From Clostridia bacterium (GTDB lineage Bacteria; Bacillota; Clostridia; Christensenellales; Pumilibacteraceae): a stretch of DNA of 64,000 nt. Numbering within the stretch: position 1 is the stretch's first letter; each line of letters opens with the position of its first letter. The notes under the pieces are model-generated. The model searched no databases. It saw only the letters and a program-made list of their open reading frames with translations, and was not told the DNA's origin. Shown piece after piece: positions 1 to 11,146 of this stretch. The stretch covers positions 62,001-126,000 of the forward strand of contig JAAVYI010000018.1 in assembly GCA_022791055.1 (NCBI GenBank), written 5' to 3'. Both the position numbers and the translations under genes were made by a program.

Positions 1-476
1 ACGATCGGCGCGGCCGCGTCGTAAAAGTGCAACAGGCCGATCGCGTCGGCCACGCCGCCCATCGTCAGCGGCCCCGTTGCCAGCACGGTCATGCGATTTT
101 CGTCAAGCGCGTCGACGCGCCGACGGATCAATTCGACATGCGGGTCGGCCTCGACGGCGTCCGTCACCGCTTCGGCAAACTGCGTGCGGTCGACCGCCAG
201 CGCGTTGCCGGCAGGTACGGCGCAGGTGCGGGCGATCGATAAGAGCCGACAGTCCAGTAGTTCCAGTTCCCTTTTCAAAAGGCCGCTCGCGGTGTTCGGG
301 TCGTCGCTTTTGAGCGAATTGGAACACACAAGTTCGGCCAGTTTGTTTGTGTGGTGCGCAGGCGAGCGGATCGGCTTGGCCTCGAACAGCCGCACGTCGA
401 TACCATGCGACGCAATGCGTAACGCGGCCTCGCAGCCCGCCAATCCGCCGCCGATCACGTCAATTTGCCGGTTCAT
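1..476 (-). CDS. trmFO: TrmFO, methylenetetrahydrofolate-tRNA(uracil-54-C5)-methyltransferase (partial)
   Basis: The enzyme makes m5U54 in the T-loop of tRNA using methylene-THF and FAD. About 158 N-terminal codons are visible; the gene runs off the left edge. The FAD-binding Rossmann motif VIGGGLAGCEAA lies at the extreme N-terminus, followed by the family signatures PAHHTNKLAELVCSNSL and VPAGNALAVDR and, near the edge, ATGPLT and FYDAAAPI, all diagnostic of TrmFO rather than GidA. The ATG at 474-476 sits inside the last codons of topA (17-bp overlap), so the two genes are probably translationally coupled. The topA-trmFO order is common in Bacillota. The 3' part cannot be judged. Confidence 0.93.
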   Translation of the reverse strand, partial: MNRQIDVIGGGLAGCEAALRIASHGIDVRLFEAKPIRSPAHHTNKLAELVCSNSLKSDDPNTASGLLKRELELLDCRLLSIARTCAVPAGNALAVDRTQFAEAVTDAVEADPHVELIRRRVDALDENRMTVLATGPLTMGGVADAIGLLHFYDAAAPI

Positions 477-2721
477 CGACCTTGACCTTGTAGCCGCATT
501 CTTTATTGCCGCAAGCGTGCGTTTTGCCCGCTTTGGTCACGCGTTCGACCATAAAGCTGCCGCATTCGGGACACTTGTCCGCAATCGGCTTGTTGCTCGA
601 CGTAAATTTGCACGTCGGATACCCGGTGCAACCGTAGAACGTCGAACTGCGCGTGGTGATCTTCTTGAGCGGTTTGCCGCATTCGGGACAAGGCGGCAGC
701 TCCTCTTCGGCTTGCGCCGGCTTATCGATATTGACGATCGTCTTACATTTCGGGTACCCCGGGCAGGCCAAGAACGGCCCGAAACGGCCTTGCTTGACGA
801 CCATCGTCTTGCCGCATTTGGGGCACTTGACGTCCGACTCGACGACTTCCTTTTTTTCCGCCGGCATCGGGTTGCCGTTCTCGTCGATCGGCATGGTGTT
901 CTTGCAACGCGGATAATTCGGGCAAGCGAGGAACTTGCCGAAGCGGCCGTTTTTGATGACCATGTTCGCGCCGCACTTGTCGCACACGACGTCTGTTTTT
1001 TGATCCGGCTCTTTTAAGCTGAACGTGTCGCCCAAAGCCATGGCGACTTCCTCGTCAAAGCCCTTGTAAAATTCGGAAATGACTTGCTGCCACACCTTGC
1101 CGCCGTCCTCGATCTCGTCGAGCCGCGACTCCATTTGCGCGGTGAACTGCACGTCCATGATGTCGGGAAAATACTTGATCAGCATGTCGGTCACTTTCAT
1201 GCCGAGTTCGGTCGGCTTGATCGCCTTGCCTTCCTTTTCGGTGTACTCGCGCGTGGCGAGCAGCGTGATCGTCGGCGTGTACGTAGCCGGGCGGCCGATC
1301 CCCTTTTCTTCCATCGTCTTGACAAGGCTGGCCTCGGTGTAGCGCGCGGGTGGCTTGGTGAACTTCTGCTCGTACTTGTATTCGATGAACTTGAGTTGCT
1401 GTCCCTCGGTCAGTTCGGGGAGTTTTGCGACGGTCTCATCGTCCTCTTTTCCCTCGTCGACATAGGTGTTATATACTGCCGTATAGCCGGCGAACAGCAA
1501 CGTTTTGCCCGTCACCTTAAACCCGTAGCGGCCGGCCGTGATGTCGACGCTCATCGAGTTGTATTTGGCTTCCGCCATTTGGCTGGCAAGAAAACGCTCG
1601 TAGATCAGCTTATACAGCTTGTAATAATATTTGTTGACGCAATCCTTGATACTGTCGGGCGTGCGTGCGAGCGAGATCGGACGAATGGCTTCGTGGGCGT
1701 CCTGTGCGCTCTTTTTGGAAGCAAAGACGTTCGGCTTTGCCGGCACGAAATCGGCGCCGTACTTCTCGGCGATAAAGGCGCGCGCCTCGTTCTGCGCGTC
1801 TGCGGAAACGCGCGTCGAGTCGGTACGGATATAGGTGATCAACGCCACTTTCCCCTCTCCGGGAATGTCGACGCCCTCGTAAAGCGCTTGCGCGGCCGAC
1901 GACGTTTGTTTTAAGGACATGCCCAGTTTGTTCAGCGCATCCTGCTGCATGGTACTGGTGATAAACGGCGCGGGCGCGCGCGACTTCGTCACCGACTTTT
2001 TGATACCGGTGACGGTGTACGTCTGCCCGTCCAGTTCGGCTTTGACTTCCTCGACCGTCTTTTCGTCGGGAATTTTGAACTTGGCTTTGTCGCGGGTAGC
2101 GAGCGCGGCCTTGATACGGAAGTCGTCCCCGTCGGCTACGATCGAGAAAAACGGCCAGTATTCTTCGGGCTTGAAATTGAGGATTTCTCGCTCGCGCTCG
2201 ACGACCAGCCGCAGCGTGACCGACTGCACGCGTCCCGCCGACAGCCTGTTCTGAATCTTGCGGCATAAAACAGGCGACACCCGATAACCGACTAAGCGAT
2301 CGAGTACGCGGCGCGCTTGCTGCGCGTCGACCAAACTCATATCGATGGCGCGCGGATTTTTGAGCGCGTTTTGCACCGCCTTTTTGCTGATTTCGTTGAA
2401 CTCGATCCGCACGGGCGCATCGTCGGGAATGTTGAGCAGATGCGCTACGTGCCAGGAGATGGCCTCGCCCTCGCGGTCCGGGTCGGTAGCGAGCAACACG
2501 CATTCGGCTTGCGCCGCCGCGCTGATCAGACTTTTGACCGTATCGCGCTTGTCTTCCATGATGACATATTCGGGCTGAAAGTTCTTCTTGACGTTGACCG
2601 CCATCGACTTTGCCGGCAGATCGCGCACATGCCCCTTGGTGGCGAACACCTTGTACCCTGCGCCCAAATACTTTTCAACGGTCTCTTTCTTACCGATACC
2701 TTCTATAACAACCAGTTTCAC
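460..2721 (-). CDS. topA: DNA topoisomerase I (type IA)
   Basis: Relaxes negatively supercoiled DNA by transient single-strand cleavage. The 753-residue protein is full length for the family. The TOPRIM acidic residues are at E7 and in TDPDREGEAI (D80, D82, E84); SAGRVQS is at 161-167 and the catalytic tyrosine is Y297 in LITYIRTDS. Four C-terminal zinc ribbons (C-x2-C pairs) span roughly residues 590-745. The first TOPRIM strand reads VVIEGIGKKETVEKYLG instead of the usual ESPAKAKT, keeping the glutamate but losing the normal proline-alanine-lysine string. It lies 81 bp downstream of dprA and overlaps trmFO by 17 bp, in one leftward transcription unit. Confidence 0.97.
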   Translation of the reverse strand: MKLVVIEGIGKKETVEKYLGAGYKVFATKGHVRDLPAKSMAVNVKKNFQPEYVIMEDKRDTVKSLISAAAQAECVLLATDPDREGEAISWHVAHLLNIPDDAPVRIEFNEISKKAVQNALKNPRAIDMSLVDAQQARRVLDRLVGYRVSPVLCRKIQNRLSAGRVQSVTLRLVVEREREILNFKPEEYWPFFSIVADGDDFRIKAALATRDKAKFKIPDEKTVEEVKAELDGQTYTVTGIKKSVTKSRAPAPFITSTMQQDALNKLGMSLKQTSSAAQALYEGVDIPGEGKVALITYIRTDSTRVSADAQNEARAFIAEKYGADFVPAKPNVFASKKSAQDAHEAIRPISLARTPDSIKDCVNKYYYKLYKLIYERFLASQMAEAKYNSMSVDITAGRYGFKVTGKTLLFAGYTAVYNTYVDEGKEDDETVAKLPELTEGQQLKFIEYKYEQKFTKPPARYTEASLVKTMEEKGIGRPATYTPTITLLATREYTEKEGKAIKPTELGMKVTDMLIKYFPDIMDVQFTAQMESRLDEIEDGGKVWQQVISEFYKGFDEEVAMALGDTFSLKEPDQKTDVVCDKCGANMVIKNGRFGKFLACPNYPRCKNTMPIDENGNPMPAEKKEVVESDVKCPKCGKTMVVKQGRFGPFLACPGYPKCKTIVNIDKPAQAEEELPPCPECGKPLKKITTRSSTFYGCTGYPTCKFTSSNKPIADKCPECGSFMVERVTKAGKTHACGNKECGYKVKVDEPAN

Positions 2722-2802
2722 GTCTAATATCTCTCCGTTTTACAGTTCTTTTTTGGTAGACATTGCGGCGCTGCGGCGTACCCGTGACGCAGCAACCCGT
2801 TT

Positions 2803-3876
2803 CTATTTTTTCACGTCGTAATAGTTGTTCGGCCGCTTGACGATCAAACCCATGATCTCCAGCATCGTCAGTTGCGGCGCCAACTCGTAGGGCTTTTTCC
2901 GTAAAGCCTCGCACATAGCGTCGAAGTGCGCCTCGCCTTTTTCGAGCAACCGCACGATCGGCCGCAATTCCTCGGGGATCTCGACGGCGGTCTCCGCTTT
3001 TAGCGCACGCTGAAACCCCAGTTGCGCAAGTACGTCGTCGGCGCGCAGCGTGATGATCGCGCCCTCTTTTAACAGCGCATTGCTGCCCTTACACGCCGAA
3101 CTCGTAATATTGCCCGGCACGGCGAATACCTCGCGCCCCTGCTCGAGCGCGTAATCGGCAGTGATCAGCGCGCCGCTCTTTTCCGGCGCTTCGACGATCA
3201 GTACGCCCAAAGACAGGCCGCTGATAAGCCGATTGCGCTCGACGAAAGTATATTTGGTCGCGTTTCTGTCGGGCGGATATTCGCTGACGGCAACGCCGCG
3301 CGCGCATACCTCTTCGAACAGTTTGATATTGGCGACCGGCGACGGCATGTCCAGTCCGCTCGCCAACACGCTGATCGGCCGACCGCCGCTATCGAGCGCG
3401 GCGCGCAACGCATAGGCGTCGATTCCCGTCGCTAGGCCGCTGGCCACCGTCAAGCCGCCGCGCACCAAGTCGGGAATGAGCGCTTGCGCCGCCTCTGCGC
3501 CGAATCTTGAGGCGTGCCGCGTTCCGACGACGGCCAAGCAGTCGCCCGACAATAGATCGGGGTCGCCGCGGTAATACAGGACGAGCGGCGGACAGACTTC
3601 GCGTTGCTTGAGGCGTTCGGGCATTTTGTCGCCCTCGCGCGTCATCACGCCGATCCCCTTTTGCTTTAAGGCGCGCAACCGTTCGTCGATCTTTTCTTCC
3701 GTATGCCATTCGGCAAGCAGTCCGTACTGCTTTGCGCCGAAAAATTCGCGCAGTTTCGGTTCGGAATCGAATCGATCCCACACTTCGAGCGGCGTAAAAA
3801 TATCCAACAGCTTGTTGAGTTTACCGGCTTCCGCGCCGCTTTGCGCCAACCAAAAACAGGCCTTTGACGCATTCAT
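2803..3876 (-). CDS. dprA: DNA-processing protein DprA
   Basis: DprA/Smf protects incoming single-stranded DNA in transformation and loads RecA. The 357-residue product has an N-terminal helical region, the Rossmann-like core with VVGTRHAS (116-123), SGLATGID (146-153), SEYPP and ERNRLISG (213-220), ITADYALEQGREVFAVPG, and a C-terminal winged-helix-like domain ending near the stop. I chose the ATG at 3874-3876 because it overlaps the comM stop in an ATGA arrangement; the longer open frame upstream only shadows comM. Its position between comM and topA is the usual Bacillota order and suggests the organism retains at least part of a DNA uptake pathway. Confidence 0.95.
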   Translation of the reverse strand: MNASKACFWLAQSGAEAGKLNKLLDIFTPLEVWDRFDSEPKLREFFGAKQYGLLAEWHTEEKIDERLRALKQKGIGVMTREGDKMPERLKQREVCPPLVLYYRGDPDLLSGDCLAVVGTRHASRFGAEAAQALIPDLVRGGLTVASGLATGIDAYALRAALDSGGRPISVLASGLDMPSPVANIKLFEEVCARGVAVSEYPPDRNATKYTFVERNRLISGLSLGVLIVEAPEKSGALITADYALEQGREVFAVPGNITSSACKGSNALLKEGAIITLRADDVLAQLGFQRALKAETAVEIPEELRPIVRLLEKGEAHFDAMCEALRKKPYELAPQLTMLEIMGLIVKRPNNYYDVKK

Positions 3877-5405
3877 ACCCCGCCCCTTCGATCGAGACAG
3901 CGATAGCCGATCGCTTCGGATACGTGCGTCGGTCCGATACGGTCTGCGCCGGCCAAATCGGCGATCGTGCGCGCAACTTTGAGTACGCGATTGTACGCGC
4001 GCGCCGACAGTCCCAACCGCTCGAACGCCCCGCGCAAAATCGCGTCGCACGACGGCTCGAGTACGCAAAACTCTTTCACCATAGCATGACGCATTTGCGC
4101 GTTGCAATATACGCCTTCTTTTCCGACAAACCGTTCGAGTTGTCTCCGTCGCGCCGCATCTACGCGCGCTTTGACCGTAGCGCTCGACTCTGCGTCGGCT
4201 TGCGAGGCGATGTCGTCATAGCCTACGTTATCCACTTCGATATGTAGATCGATTCGGTCCAACAGCGGCCCGGACAGGCGCGAAAGATACTTGGTCACCT
4301 GCGCCGGCGTACACGTACATTCTTGCGTCGACGACCCCAAATGCCCGCAAGGACAGGGATTCATACTGGCGATCAGCATGAAGTTGGCCGGATATTCGAC
4401 GGTACGCGCCGCACGAGAAACGGTGATCACGTGATCTTCGAGCGGTTGCCGCAACACCTCGAGAGCGCTGCGCGGGTACTCCGGCAACTCGTCGAGAAAA
4501 AGCACGCCGTTGTGCGCAAAGGAGATCTCGCCCGGCTGTGCGTTGGCGCCGCCGCCGGTGAGCGCGACCGCGCTGACGGTATGATGCGGACTACGGAACG
4601 GGCGGTTGCAGACCAGTCCCTCGCCCGGCTCCAAAAGCCCCGCCGCCGAATGGATCTTGGTCGTCTCGAGCGCCTCTTCGAGCGTCATATCGGGCAGTAT
4701 GGTCGGCAAGCATTTAGCCAACATGGTTTTTCCGCCGCCGGGCGGGCCGATCATCAGAATGTTATGGCCGCCGGCCGCCGCGATCTCCAGGGCGCGACGC
4801 GCGGCGTACTGCCCTTTTACGTAACATAAATCGGTATGGAACGCGCGGTTCGGACGGGCGGACGCCGAACAATACGGCACCGACTGAAGCGGCAATTCCG
4901 CCCGCAAAAATCGTACCGTCTCATCGAGCGACGCGCAAGCATACACCTCGATCCCGTCGAGAAAACCGGCCTCCGCCGCGTTCCCGGCGGGAATGATCAT
5001 GCGGCGAAAGCCCTGCTGCTTGGCGGCGATCAACATCGGGAACACCCCGCGCACCGGTCGGACACGGCCGTCAAGCGACAGCTCGCCGAGTACGATATAG
5101 TCTGTCAAGCAGTCTTTCGCCAGTTGCCCGGTCGCGGCCAAAATGCTGAGCGCGACCGGCAAATCGTACTGCGAACCGCCCTTTTTACGGTCGGCCGGGG
5201 CAAAGTTGATGGTGATCTTTTGCGGCGAAAACAGAAAGCCGCTGTTTTTGATGGCGCTGCGGACGCGCTCGCGCGACTCCTTGATCGCCGCGTCGGGCAG
5301 GCCGACCATTTCGAGACCGGGCAGGCCTGCGCGTATGTCGGTCTCGACCCGCACCGCAAAGCCGTCGATACCGTTTAAGCCGTAACTGTCTACCGTAGCC
5401 AGCAT
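3873..5405 (-). CDS. comM: YifB/ComM-family Mg-chelatase-like AAA+ ATPase
   Basis: ComM in naturally competent bacteria is a hexameric helicase that promotes branch migration during integration of transforming DNA. The 510-residue protein has the ChlI-type N-terminal domain (GLPGLEMVGLPDAAIKESRE near residues 28-46), Walker A GPPGGGKT at 220-227, a Walker B region around FLDELPE and a C-terminal magnesium-chelatase lid domain. It is 6 bp downstream of the GT-C-like membrane protein and overlaps dprA by 4 bp, which links it to DNA uptake by context. Biochemical activity in non-transforming bacteria remains unsettled in the family. Confidence 0.94.
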   Translation of the reverse strand: MLATVDSYGLNGIDGFAVRVETDIRAGLPGLEMVGLPDAAIKESRERVRSAIKNSGFLFSPQKITINFAPADRKKGGSQYDLPVALSILAATGQLAKDCLTDYIVLGELSLDGRVRPVRGVFPMLIAAKQQGFRRMIIPAGNAAEAGFLDGIEVYACASLDETVRFLRAELPLQSVPYCSASARPNRAFHTDLCYVKGQYAARRALEIAAAGGHNILMIGPPGGGKTMLAKCLPTILPDMTLEEALETTKIHSAAGLLEPGEGLVCNRPFRSPHHTVSAVALTGGGANAQPGEISFAHNGVLFLDELPEYPRSALEVLRQPLEDHVITVSRAARTVEYPANFMLIASMNPCPCGHLGSSTQECTCTPAQVTKYLSRLSGPLLDRIDLHIEVDNVGYDDIASQADAESSATVKARVDAARRRQLERFVGKEGVYCNAQMRHAMVKEFCVLEPSCDAILRGAFERLGLSARAYNRVLKVARTIADLAGADRIGPTHVSEAIGYRCLDRRGGV

Positions 5406-5411
5406 AGCGCC

Positions 5412-6938
5412 CTACTTGAAAAGCATACGAACGCTTTTGCCGAAACTCGCGTCCGCCGCCCCGCCCAAAAGTTTGCGTTTGTTGGAAACGGAAACGTCGA
5501 GCATAACAAGCGTGAAATACAGGTGACTGAGCACGGTAATGACCGAACAGACGATCGACATGACCAAATTGAAACCGCGGTCAAGCAGCACCGTACCCGT
5601 ATACAGCGCGTTGCCGTCGAACAGCGAATCGATCGCATTGCCCAAGTAGCCGGCGCTGATGAGTACCGTCGTCGCATTGACGACTACCATCAGACTGACC
5701 AGGCCGAACACGTGCAGGATACGCTTGTCCCGAATGAGAATGAACGCCAACAGCAACAGCCCCAACACCGGCACCAGCGTCATTGCCGTGTAGTCGACGA
5801 AATACGTCGCCAACGTCATGATACAGTAGGCGCCCAACAGCACGAGGTTTGCGCGGTTTTTCTTGCTCAAATAGATCAGCAGCACAATCGCCAAGATCAG
5901 CACGCCGAAGATGACGACAAAGACCGTCGTCGGGAACTGCCCGCCCAGCTTGTCGCCGTTCTTATCGAAAATGTTGAAGATGCCGAGCGCGTTAAACCCG
6001 AAGTATTCGAGATCGACGAGCGGCCGCAGGAAGAAGGTATAGATCCATTTGAAGAACCCTGCGCCGTAATCCTTGATGACGACAGGCAGACTGACCAGAT
6101 ACATCAGCAAGGTCGAGACGACAATATAAATGGGAACGCGAATGACCGGCGCGGTCTCTTTGTCGTCCCAAATGTCTTCAATGCTTTTGCTTTCCTTTTT
6201 CTTGAGCGCGACGCAAGCCTTGATATAATTGTAGACGACGAACACGGCGACCAGCGGAAACAGGTAGATCGCGTCCTTCAACGTCAGCAAGCTGAGCGAA
6301 TACACGCCGATCAAGCCCAAATAGTTCTTTTGCGTCAACAGATACAGCGCCAGCACCAGTTCCATGGTCAGCAGGCTGTACAGGCTGCCCCACACGCCCG
6401 ACGCCAACATAAAGACCGGGCAGATCGAGAACAGGCCGGCCATGACGAGGCCGACGTACACGTTGACATATTTCTTGGCGACTTTATACAGAATGAGCGC
6501 CGTCACGGCGTCGGCGATCACCAACGGAAGTTTGGCAAAGAACTGCATCCAAACCGACGCGGTCGTCACGCCCATACCGCCGGTGATGACGCCGAACAGA
6601 CCGTACAATAAAAGCGGTATCGGGAACAGCGTTCCCCCGTCCGCGTAATAGCCGCCGAATCCGTTTTGTGCGACGTGTTCCATCGCACCCGTCAGGATCG
6701 CCAAATCTTCGCGGTAGCCTTTGATAAGAAAGGTCAACAGCAACCGCAGGACGACGCCGATCCCGATGACCATCGCCAGGACCGAAGCGAACGAACCGGC
6801 GCTTTGACTTTCGCGGTTGAACAGCCGCACAATCAGAAACACCGCGACAAACACCACGGCCACCGACAGCACGGCGAACAGTACGGCGAATGTTGCGTCC
6901 AAACCGGGATTGGTCACTCCGTTGGCTGAAAATAACAT
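5412..6938 (-). CDS. Polytopic GT-C-like membrane protein, probable lipid-linked glycosyltransferase
   Basis: This is a 508-residue integral membrane protein with about 11-13 hydrophobic segments. The first long outward loop contains YREDLAILTGAM followed by NGFGGYYA, resembling the acidic-residue plus G-x3-Y pattern of GT-C glycosyltransferases, and a later segment FFAKLPLVIADAVTALILYK matches the K-lP-iiaD pattern of those families. A role in transferring sugar from a polyprenyl-phosphate donor to a surface polymer or protein is therefore likely but inferred. The start ATG has a GAGG site 7 bp upstream. It is the first gene of the unit that continues into comM, dprA, topA and trmFO. Donor and acceptor cannot be read from the sequence. 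Confidence 0.6.
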   Translation of the reverse strand: MLFSANGVTNPGLDATFAVLFAVLSVAVVFVAVFLIVRLFNRESQSAGSFASVLAMVIGIGVVLRLLLTFLIKGYREDLAILTGAMEHVAQNGFGGYYADGGTLFPIPLLLYGLFGVITGGMGVTTASVWMQFFAKLPLVIADAVTALILYKVAKKYVNVYVGLVMAGLFSICPVFMLASGVWGSLYSLLTMELVLALYLLTQKNYLGLIGVYSLSLLTLKDAIYLFPLVAVFVVYNYIKACVALKKKESKSIEDIWDDKETAPVIRVPIYIVVSTLLMYLVSLPVVIKDYGAGFFKWIYTFFLRPLVDLEYFGFNALGIFNIFDKNGDKLGGQFPTTVFVVIFGVLILAIVLLIYLSKKNRANLVLLGAYCIMTLATYFVDYTAMTLVPVLGLLLLAFILIRDKRILHVFGLVSLMVVVNATTVLISAGYLGNAIDSLFDGNALYTGTVLLDRGFNLVMSIVCSVITVLSHLYFTLVMLDVSVSNKRKLLGGAADASFGKSVRMLFK

Positions 6939-7087
6939 AACTGTACCTCACTTGTATGATATTCTGAAGTTTCCCTGCCGACGCTTTTTTGAAGTCTATC
7001 GCATCGCGGTATAAACCTTTAGGAAAACACGGGCTGCGGAAATGCCTATTTACGCAAGCATTTTCACATTTGTGTTATCGAAATAAA

Positions 7088-7116
7088 AGTATAACAAAGA
7101 TTTTTCCATTTTGCAA
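7088..7116 (-). promoter_or_regulatory. Sigma-A-type promoter for the 6938-to-1 operon
   Basis: On the minus strand, TTGCAA is followed by a 17-bp spacer and TATACT, surrounded by A/T-rich sequence. Initiation would be near 7081. Confidence 0.75.
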
Positions 7117-7253
7117 TGATTTTTAAAAGACTTTTCAGAAAAGATTTCCGTCGATTTCCCTTTTTCGGTCGAATTGCACGGCTTAAATCCTATCCTTATA
7201 TATAAAGAAAACCGTACGTTCACGGCAGATACCGATATAATGCGACCCATAAA

Positions 7254-7284
7254 GAAAAAAGAGTTTGCCGCGCAAACCCTTTTT
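7254..7284 (-). terminator. Intrinsic terminator of rplS
   Basis: Nine bases after the rplS stop, the minus strand reads a stem GGGTTTGC/GCAAACTC with a short GCG loop, preceded by A5 and followed by T6. This is a classic Rho-independent terminator. Confidence 0.85.
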
Positions 7285-7292
7285 CAGCTAAA

Positions 7293-7640
7293 TTATCGAA
7301 CTTCTTTGATCTTGGCGGCCTTGCCGGACAGGTTACGCAAGTAGTACAACTTGGCGCGTCTGACCTTGCCGTGGCGCACGATTTCGATCTTGTCGATACG
7401 CGGCGAATGGATCGGGAACGTTCTCTCGATACCGACGCCGAACGATACGCGACGCACCGTAAACGTTTCGCGCACACCGCCGTTTTTCTTGGCGATGACC
7501 GTACCCTCAAAGGCCTGCAATCTCTCGCGGTTGCCTTCGACGACCTTGACGTACACTTTGATGACATCGCCCTCGCGGAACTGCGGGACTTCCTTCTTCA
7601 TGTAGTCCTTTTCGATTTCGTTGATGATGTTTCTGTTCAT
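7293..7640 (-). CDS. rplS: 50S ribosomal protein L19
   Basis: L19 sits at the 30S-50S interface and contacts 16S rRNA. The 115-residue protein is of normal length and has the family core: [53 protein letters not shown] and the basic tail [13 protein letters not shown]. The start is preceded by a strong AAGGAGGAG. It has its own promoter and terminator, so it is probably monocistronic here rather than in the common rimM-trmD-rplS operon. Confidence 0.98.
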   Translation of the reverse strand: MNRNIINEIEKDYMKKEVPQFREGDVIKVYVKVVEGNRERLQAFEGTVIAKKNGGVRETFTVRRVSFGVGIERTFPIHSPRIDKIEIVRHGKVRRAKLYYLRNLSGKAAKIKEVR

Positions 7641-7730
7641 GACTGACTTCTCCTCCTTTCCGTATTGATGCGTTCATTGGCGCGCAAGAATAATAGAAAC
7701 GCCCAAGCGGACCGCACGAGTCACTTAGAT

Positions 7731-7759
7731 ATTTTATCACAATCTTTGCCGATACGCAA
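7731..7759 (-). promoter_or_regulatory. Promoter of rplS
   Basis: TTGCGT-17 bp-TAAAAT on the minus strand. The transcript would have a leader of about 80 nt with a possible GCGTTT/AACGC stem; L19 genes of Bacillota can carry an autoregulatory leader, but I cannot confirm a match here. Confidence 0.7.
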
Positions 7760-7786
7760 GCATTTTCGAGTAGCTTTTCGCCTGTT

Positions 7787-8532
7787 TTATAAAATTTTTA
7801 TCGGCTGTTCGGCCTTAAAACCGAACGGATCGGCCGTTTCGTCGCCCCATTCCCGAACTGCGGCGCACCACAGGCGGCGGGCATACGCACGGTCGGCCAG
7901 TATCATGCGCCGCAATGCTTTGCGGTAGCTCCAGTCCTCCCCGTCCGACGTACACACGGAATTGCGCATAAACCCCGGTTGCTCCATGGCGCGAATGACT
8001 TGTACTCGATCGGCATAAAAATCGCCGCTCGCCGGATACGCGACGCCGAGCGCCGCCGTTACCGCGCGGTCATACGCGCGCAATTCGCGCAAGCAGTCGC
8101 GGCCGTCCATGTCGCCCAGTCGCGCGTCGGCGTCGGGAAGAGCGTTAAACAACTGCGCAAAACACAACGCCGAAAAAATCGCCTCTTTCTTCATGCGGGC
8201 GTGCGTTTTGGCCGGCAGCGGCCGCCGTTCGCACGCGAAAATGATGCGACTGTTCAGCGGCTCGCGCGCATCGGTCTGATAGGTTTCGGCAATGATCGGC
8301 ATGTACTGCTCGCAGATCGGCCGCTGCTCCGCCCAACTGCGATACGCGTTGACCGCATCGGAAATGCGCGCAAGGGCGGCCTCTGTGTTTTCCGCCGTTA
8401 TGCATACCCCCGAATACCGCTCGGAAAACAGCATACAGCCGTCGGCGTTTTGTTCTGCCGCCAACGGCAACCGCCCGCGCGTCTGCGGATCGAGCGCGCG
8501 CTGCTTGCGGATCCAAATCGGCTCTGTATACA

Positions 8533-8533
<1 letters not shown>
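7787..8533 (-). CDS. Hypothetical protein, cytoplasmic
   Basis: I do not recognise this 248-residue protein. It has no signal peptide or membrane span. It is rich in Arg, Ala and Asp, with a central helical stretch (AFCALCFAQLF-like hydrophobic patch around residues 120-140, seen as ALCFAQLFNALPDADARL) and a Trp-containing C-terminal segment RLWCAAVREWGDE. Its ATG shares one base with the tgt stop (TAATG), so it is almost certainly translated as the second gene of a tgt-led unit. The coupling suggests a real gene, but gives no firm hint of its function. Confidence 0.6.
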
Positions 8534-9978
<1,445 letters not shown>

Positions 9979-11055
9979 TTACTTTTCGGTAACCTCATTT
10001 TTTTGCTCGATTTTTTGGTCGTCGCTCCTGCCTACAATCAGCATCGCGTCGCCGAAACTGAAAAAACGGTACTTCTTTTCGACCGCCTCGCGGTATAATG
10101 CCAGCGTTTGCTCGCGCCCGCAAAAAGCGGAAACCAACATAATGAGCGTCGATTCGGGCAAATGAAAGTTCGTGATCAAGGCATCCACGATCCGAAAGGC
10201 ATACGGCGGATAGATAAATATGTCTGTCGTACCACTCCCCGCAACGACCTGTCCGTCGCTTTCCGCACAACTTTCCAGTACTCTGACTGACGTAGTACCG
10301 ACCGCAATGACGCGCCGTCCTTCTTTTTTGGCTGCATTGATACGTTCGGCGGCATTTTCCGTCAAGCAGTAGTATTCGCTGTGCATGACGTGTTCGCTGA
10401 TATGTTCCGCCTTGACCGGCCGAAACGTCCCCAGTCCGACGTGCAACAGCACTTCCACCACTTCAACGCCCATATCGCGTAACTTAGTCAGTAGTTGCGG
10501 CGTAAAGTGTAGGCCTGCCGTCGGCGCGGCGCTCGATCCGTTTTCTTTGGCGTACACGGTCTGATACTGCTCGGCGTCCTCTAATTTTTCATGAATATAA
10601 TGCGGCAACGGCATTTCGCCCACTTTGGAAAGCTCGTCCTCGAATACGCCGTCGAACATAAAGCGCACCGTGCGAATCCCTTCCTCGCCGCGCGTCAATA
10701 CGGTCGCCGAAAGCCGATCGGAAAAAACGATCGTATCGCCCGGCTCCGCCTTACGCGCCGGCCGCGCCAAGATTTCCCAATCGGTCAGATTGATCCGCTT
10801 ATGTAACAGAAATTCGACGCGCGCGCCCGTCGTCCGATGGCCGTACAACCGCGCCGGCAATACGCGCGTATTATTGATCACCAACACGTCGCCCTTTTTC
10901 AAATAGTTGGGCAGATCGTAAAAATGCTCGTGCCGTACTTCTTGCGACGCGCGGTCATATACCAGCATACGCGCATGATCGCGCGGCTCCGTCGGCGTCT
11001 GCGCAATCAACGATTCCGGCAGATCATAGTAAAAATCGTTTTTCTTCCAGTCCAT
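9979..11055 (-). CDS. queA: S-adenosylmethionine:tRNA ribosyltransferase-isomerase (QueA)
   Basis: Transfers and isomerises the ribosyl moiety of SAM onto preQ1-tRNA to give epoxyqueuosine. The 358-residue product has the complete family pattern: FYYDLPESLIAQTP and RDHARMLVYDR at the N-terminus, INNTRVLPARLYG, the SSAAPTAGLHFT region, VEVLLHVGLGTFRPVK and NFHLPESTLIMLVSAF. ruvB lies 91 bp upstream, giving the frequent Bacillota order ruvA-ruvB-queA-tgt. A later enzyme (QueG or QueH) is not in this window. Confidence 0.97.
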   Translation of the reverse strand: MDWKKNDFYYDLPESLIAQTPTEPRDHARMLVYDRASQEVRHEHFYDLPNYLKKGDVLVINNTRVLPARLYGHRTTGARVEFLLHKRINLTDWEILARPARKAEPGDTIVFSDRLSATVLTRGEEGIRTVRFMFDGVFEDELSKVGEMPLPHYIHEKLEDAEQYQTVYAKENGSSAAPTAGLHFTPQLLTKLRDMGVEVVEVLLHVGLGTFRPVKAEHISEHVMHSEYYCLTENAAERINAAKKEGRRVIAVGTTSVRVLESCAESDGQVVAGSGTTDIFIYPPYAFRIVDALITNFHLPESTLIMLVSAFCGREQTLALYREAVEKKYRFFSFGDAMLIVGRSDDQKIEQKNEVTEK

Positions 11056-11146
11056 ACAGTGTTTCGGTTATCCTCAGCTTTTTTCATACTTCGGCAACGC
11101 TCCCCGCTCGCACGAAGTTTATGCCTGACATAATAGTTGAAAATTA

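Larger units (their letters stand above)
6939..7292 (-). promoter_or_regulatory. Intergenic region with 5' leader of the membrane-protein operon
   Basis: This 354-bp gap holds the rplS terminator at its right end, the promoter at 7088-7116 and a leader of about 140 nt before the membrane-protein ATG. I see no reading frame with a ribosome site. The leader has no recognisable riboswitch class. Confidence 0.5.

Noticed and set aside
91..1017. Long plus-strand open frame opposite trmFO/topA
   Set aside because: It is the complement of the topA and trmFO coding regions, has no ribosome site and an Arg/Ala-heavy shadow composition.
5523..6611. 362-codon plus-strand frame rich in Gln, Arg and Asp
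   Set aside because: It lies opposite the GT-C-like membrane protein; the composition is what hydrophobic Val/Leu codons give on the other strand.
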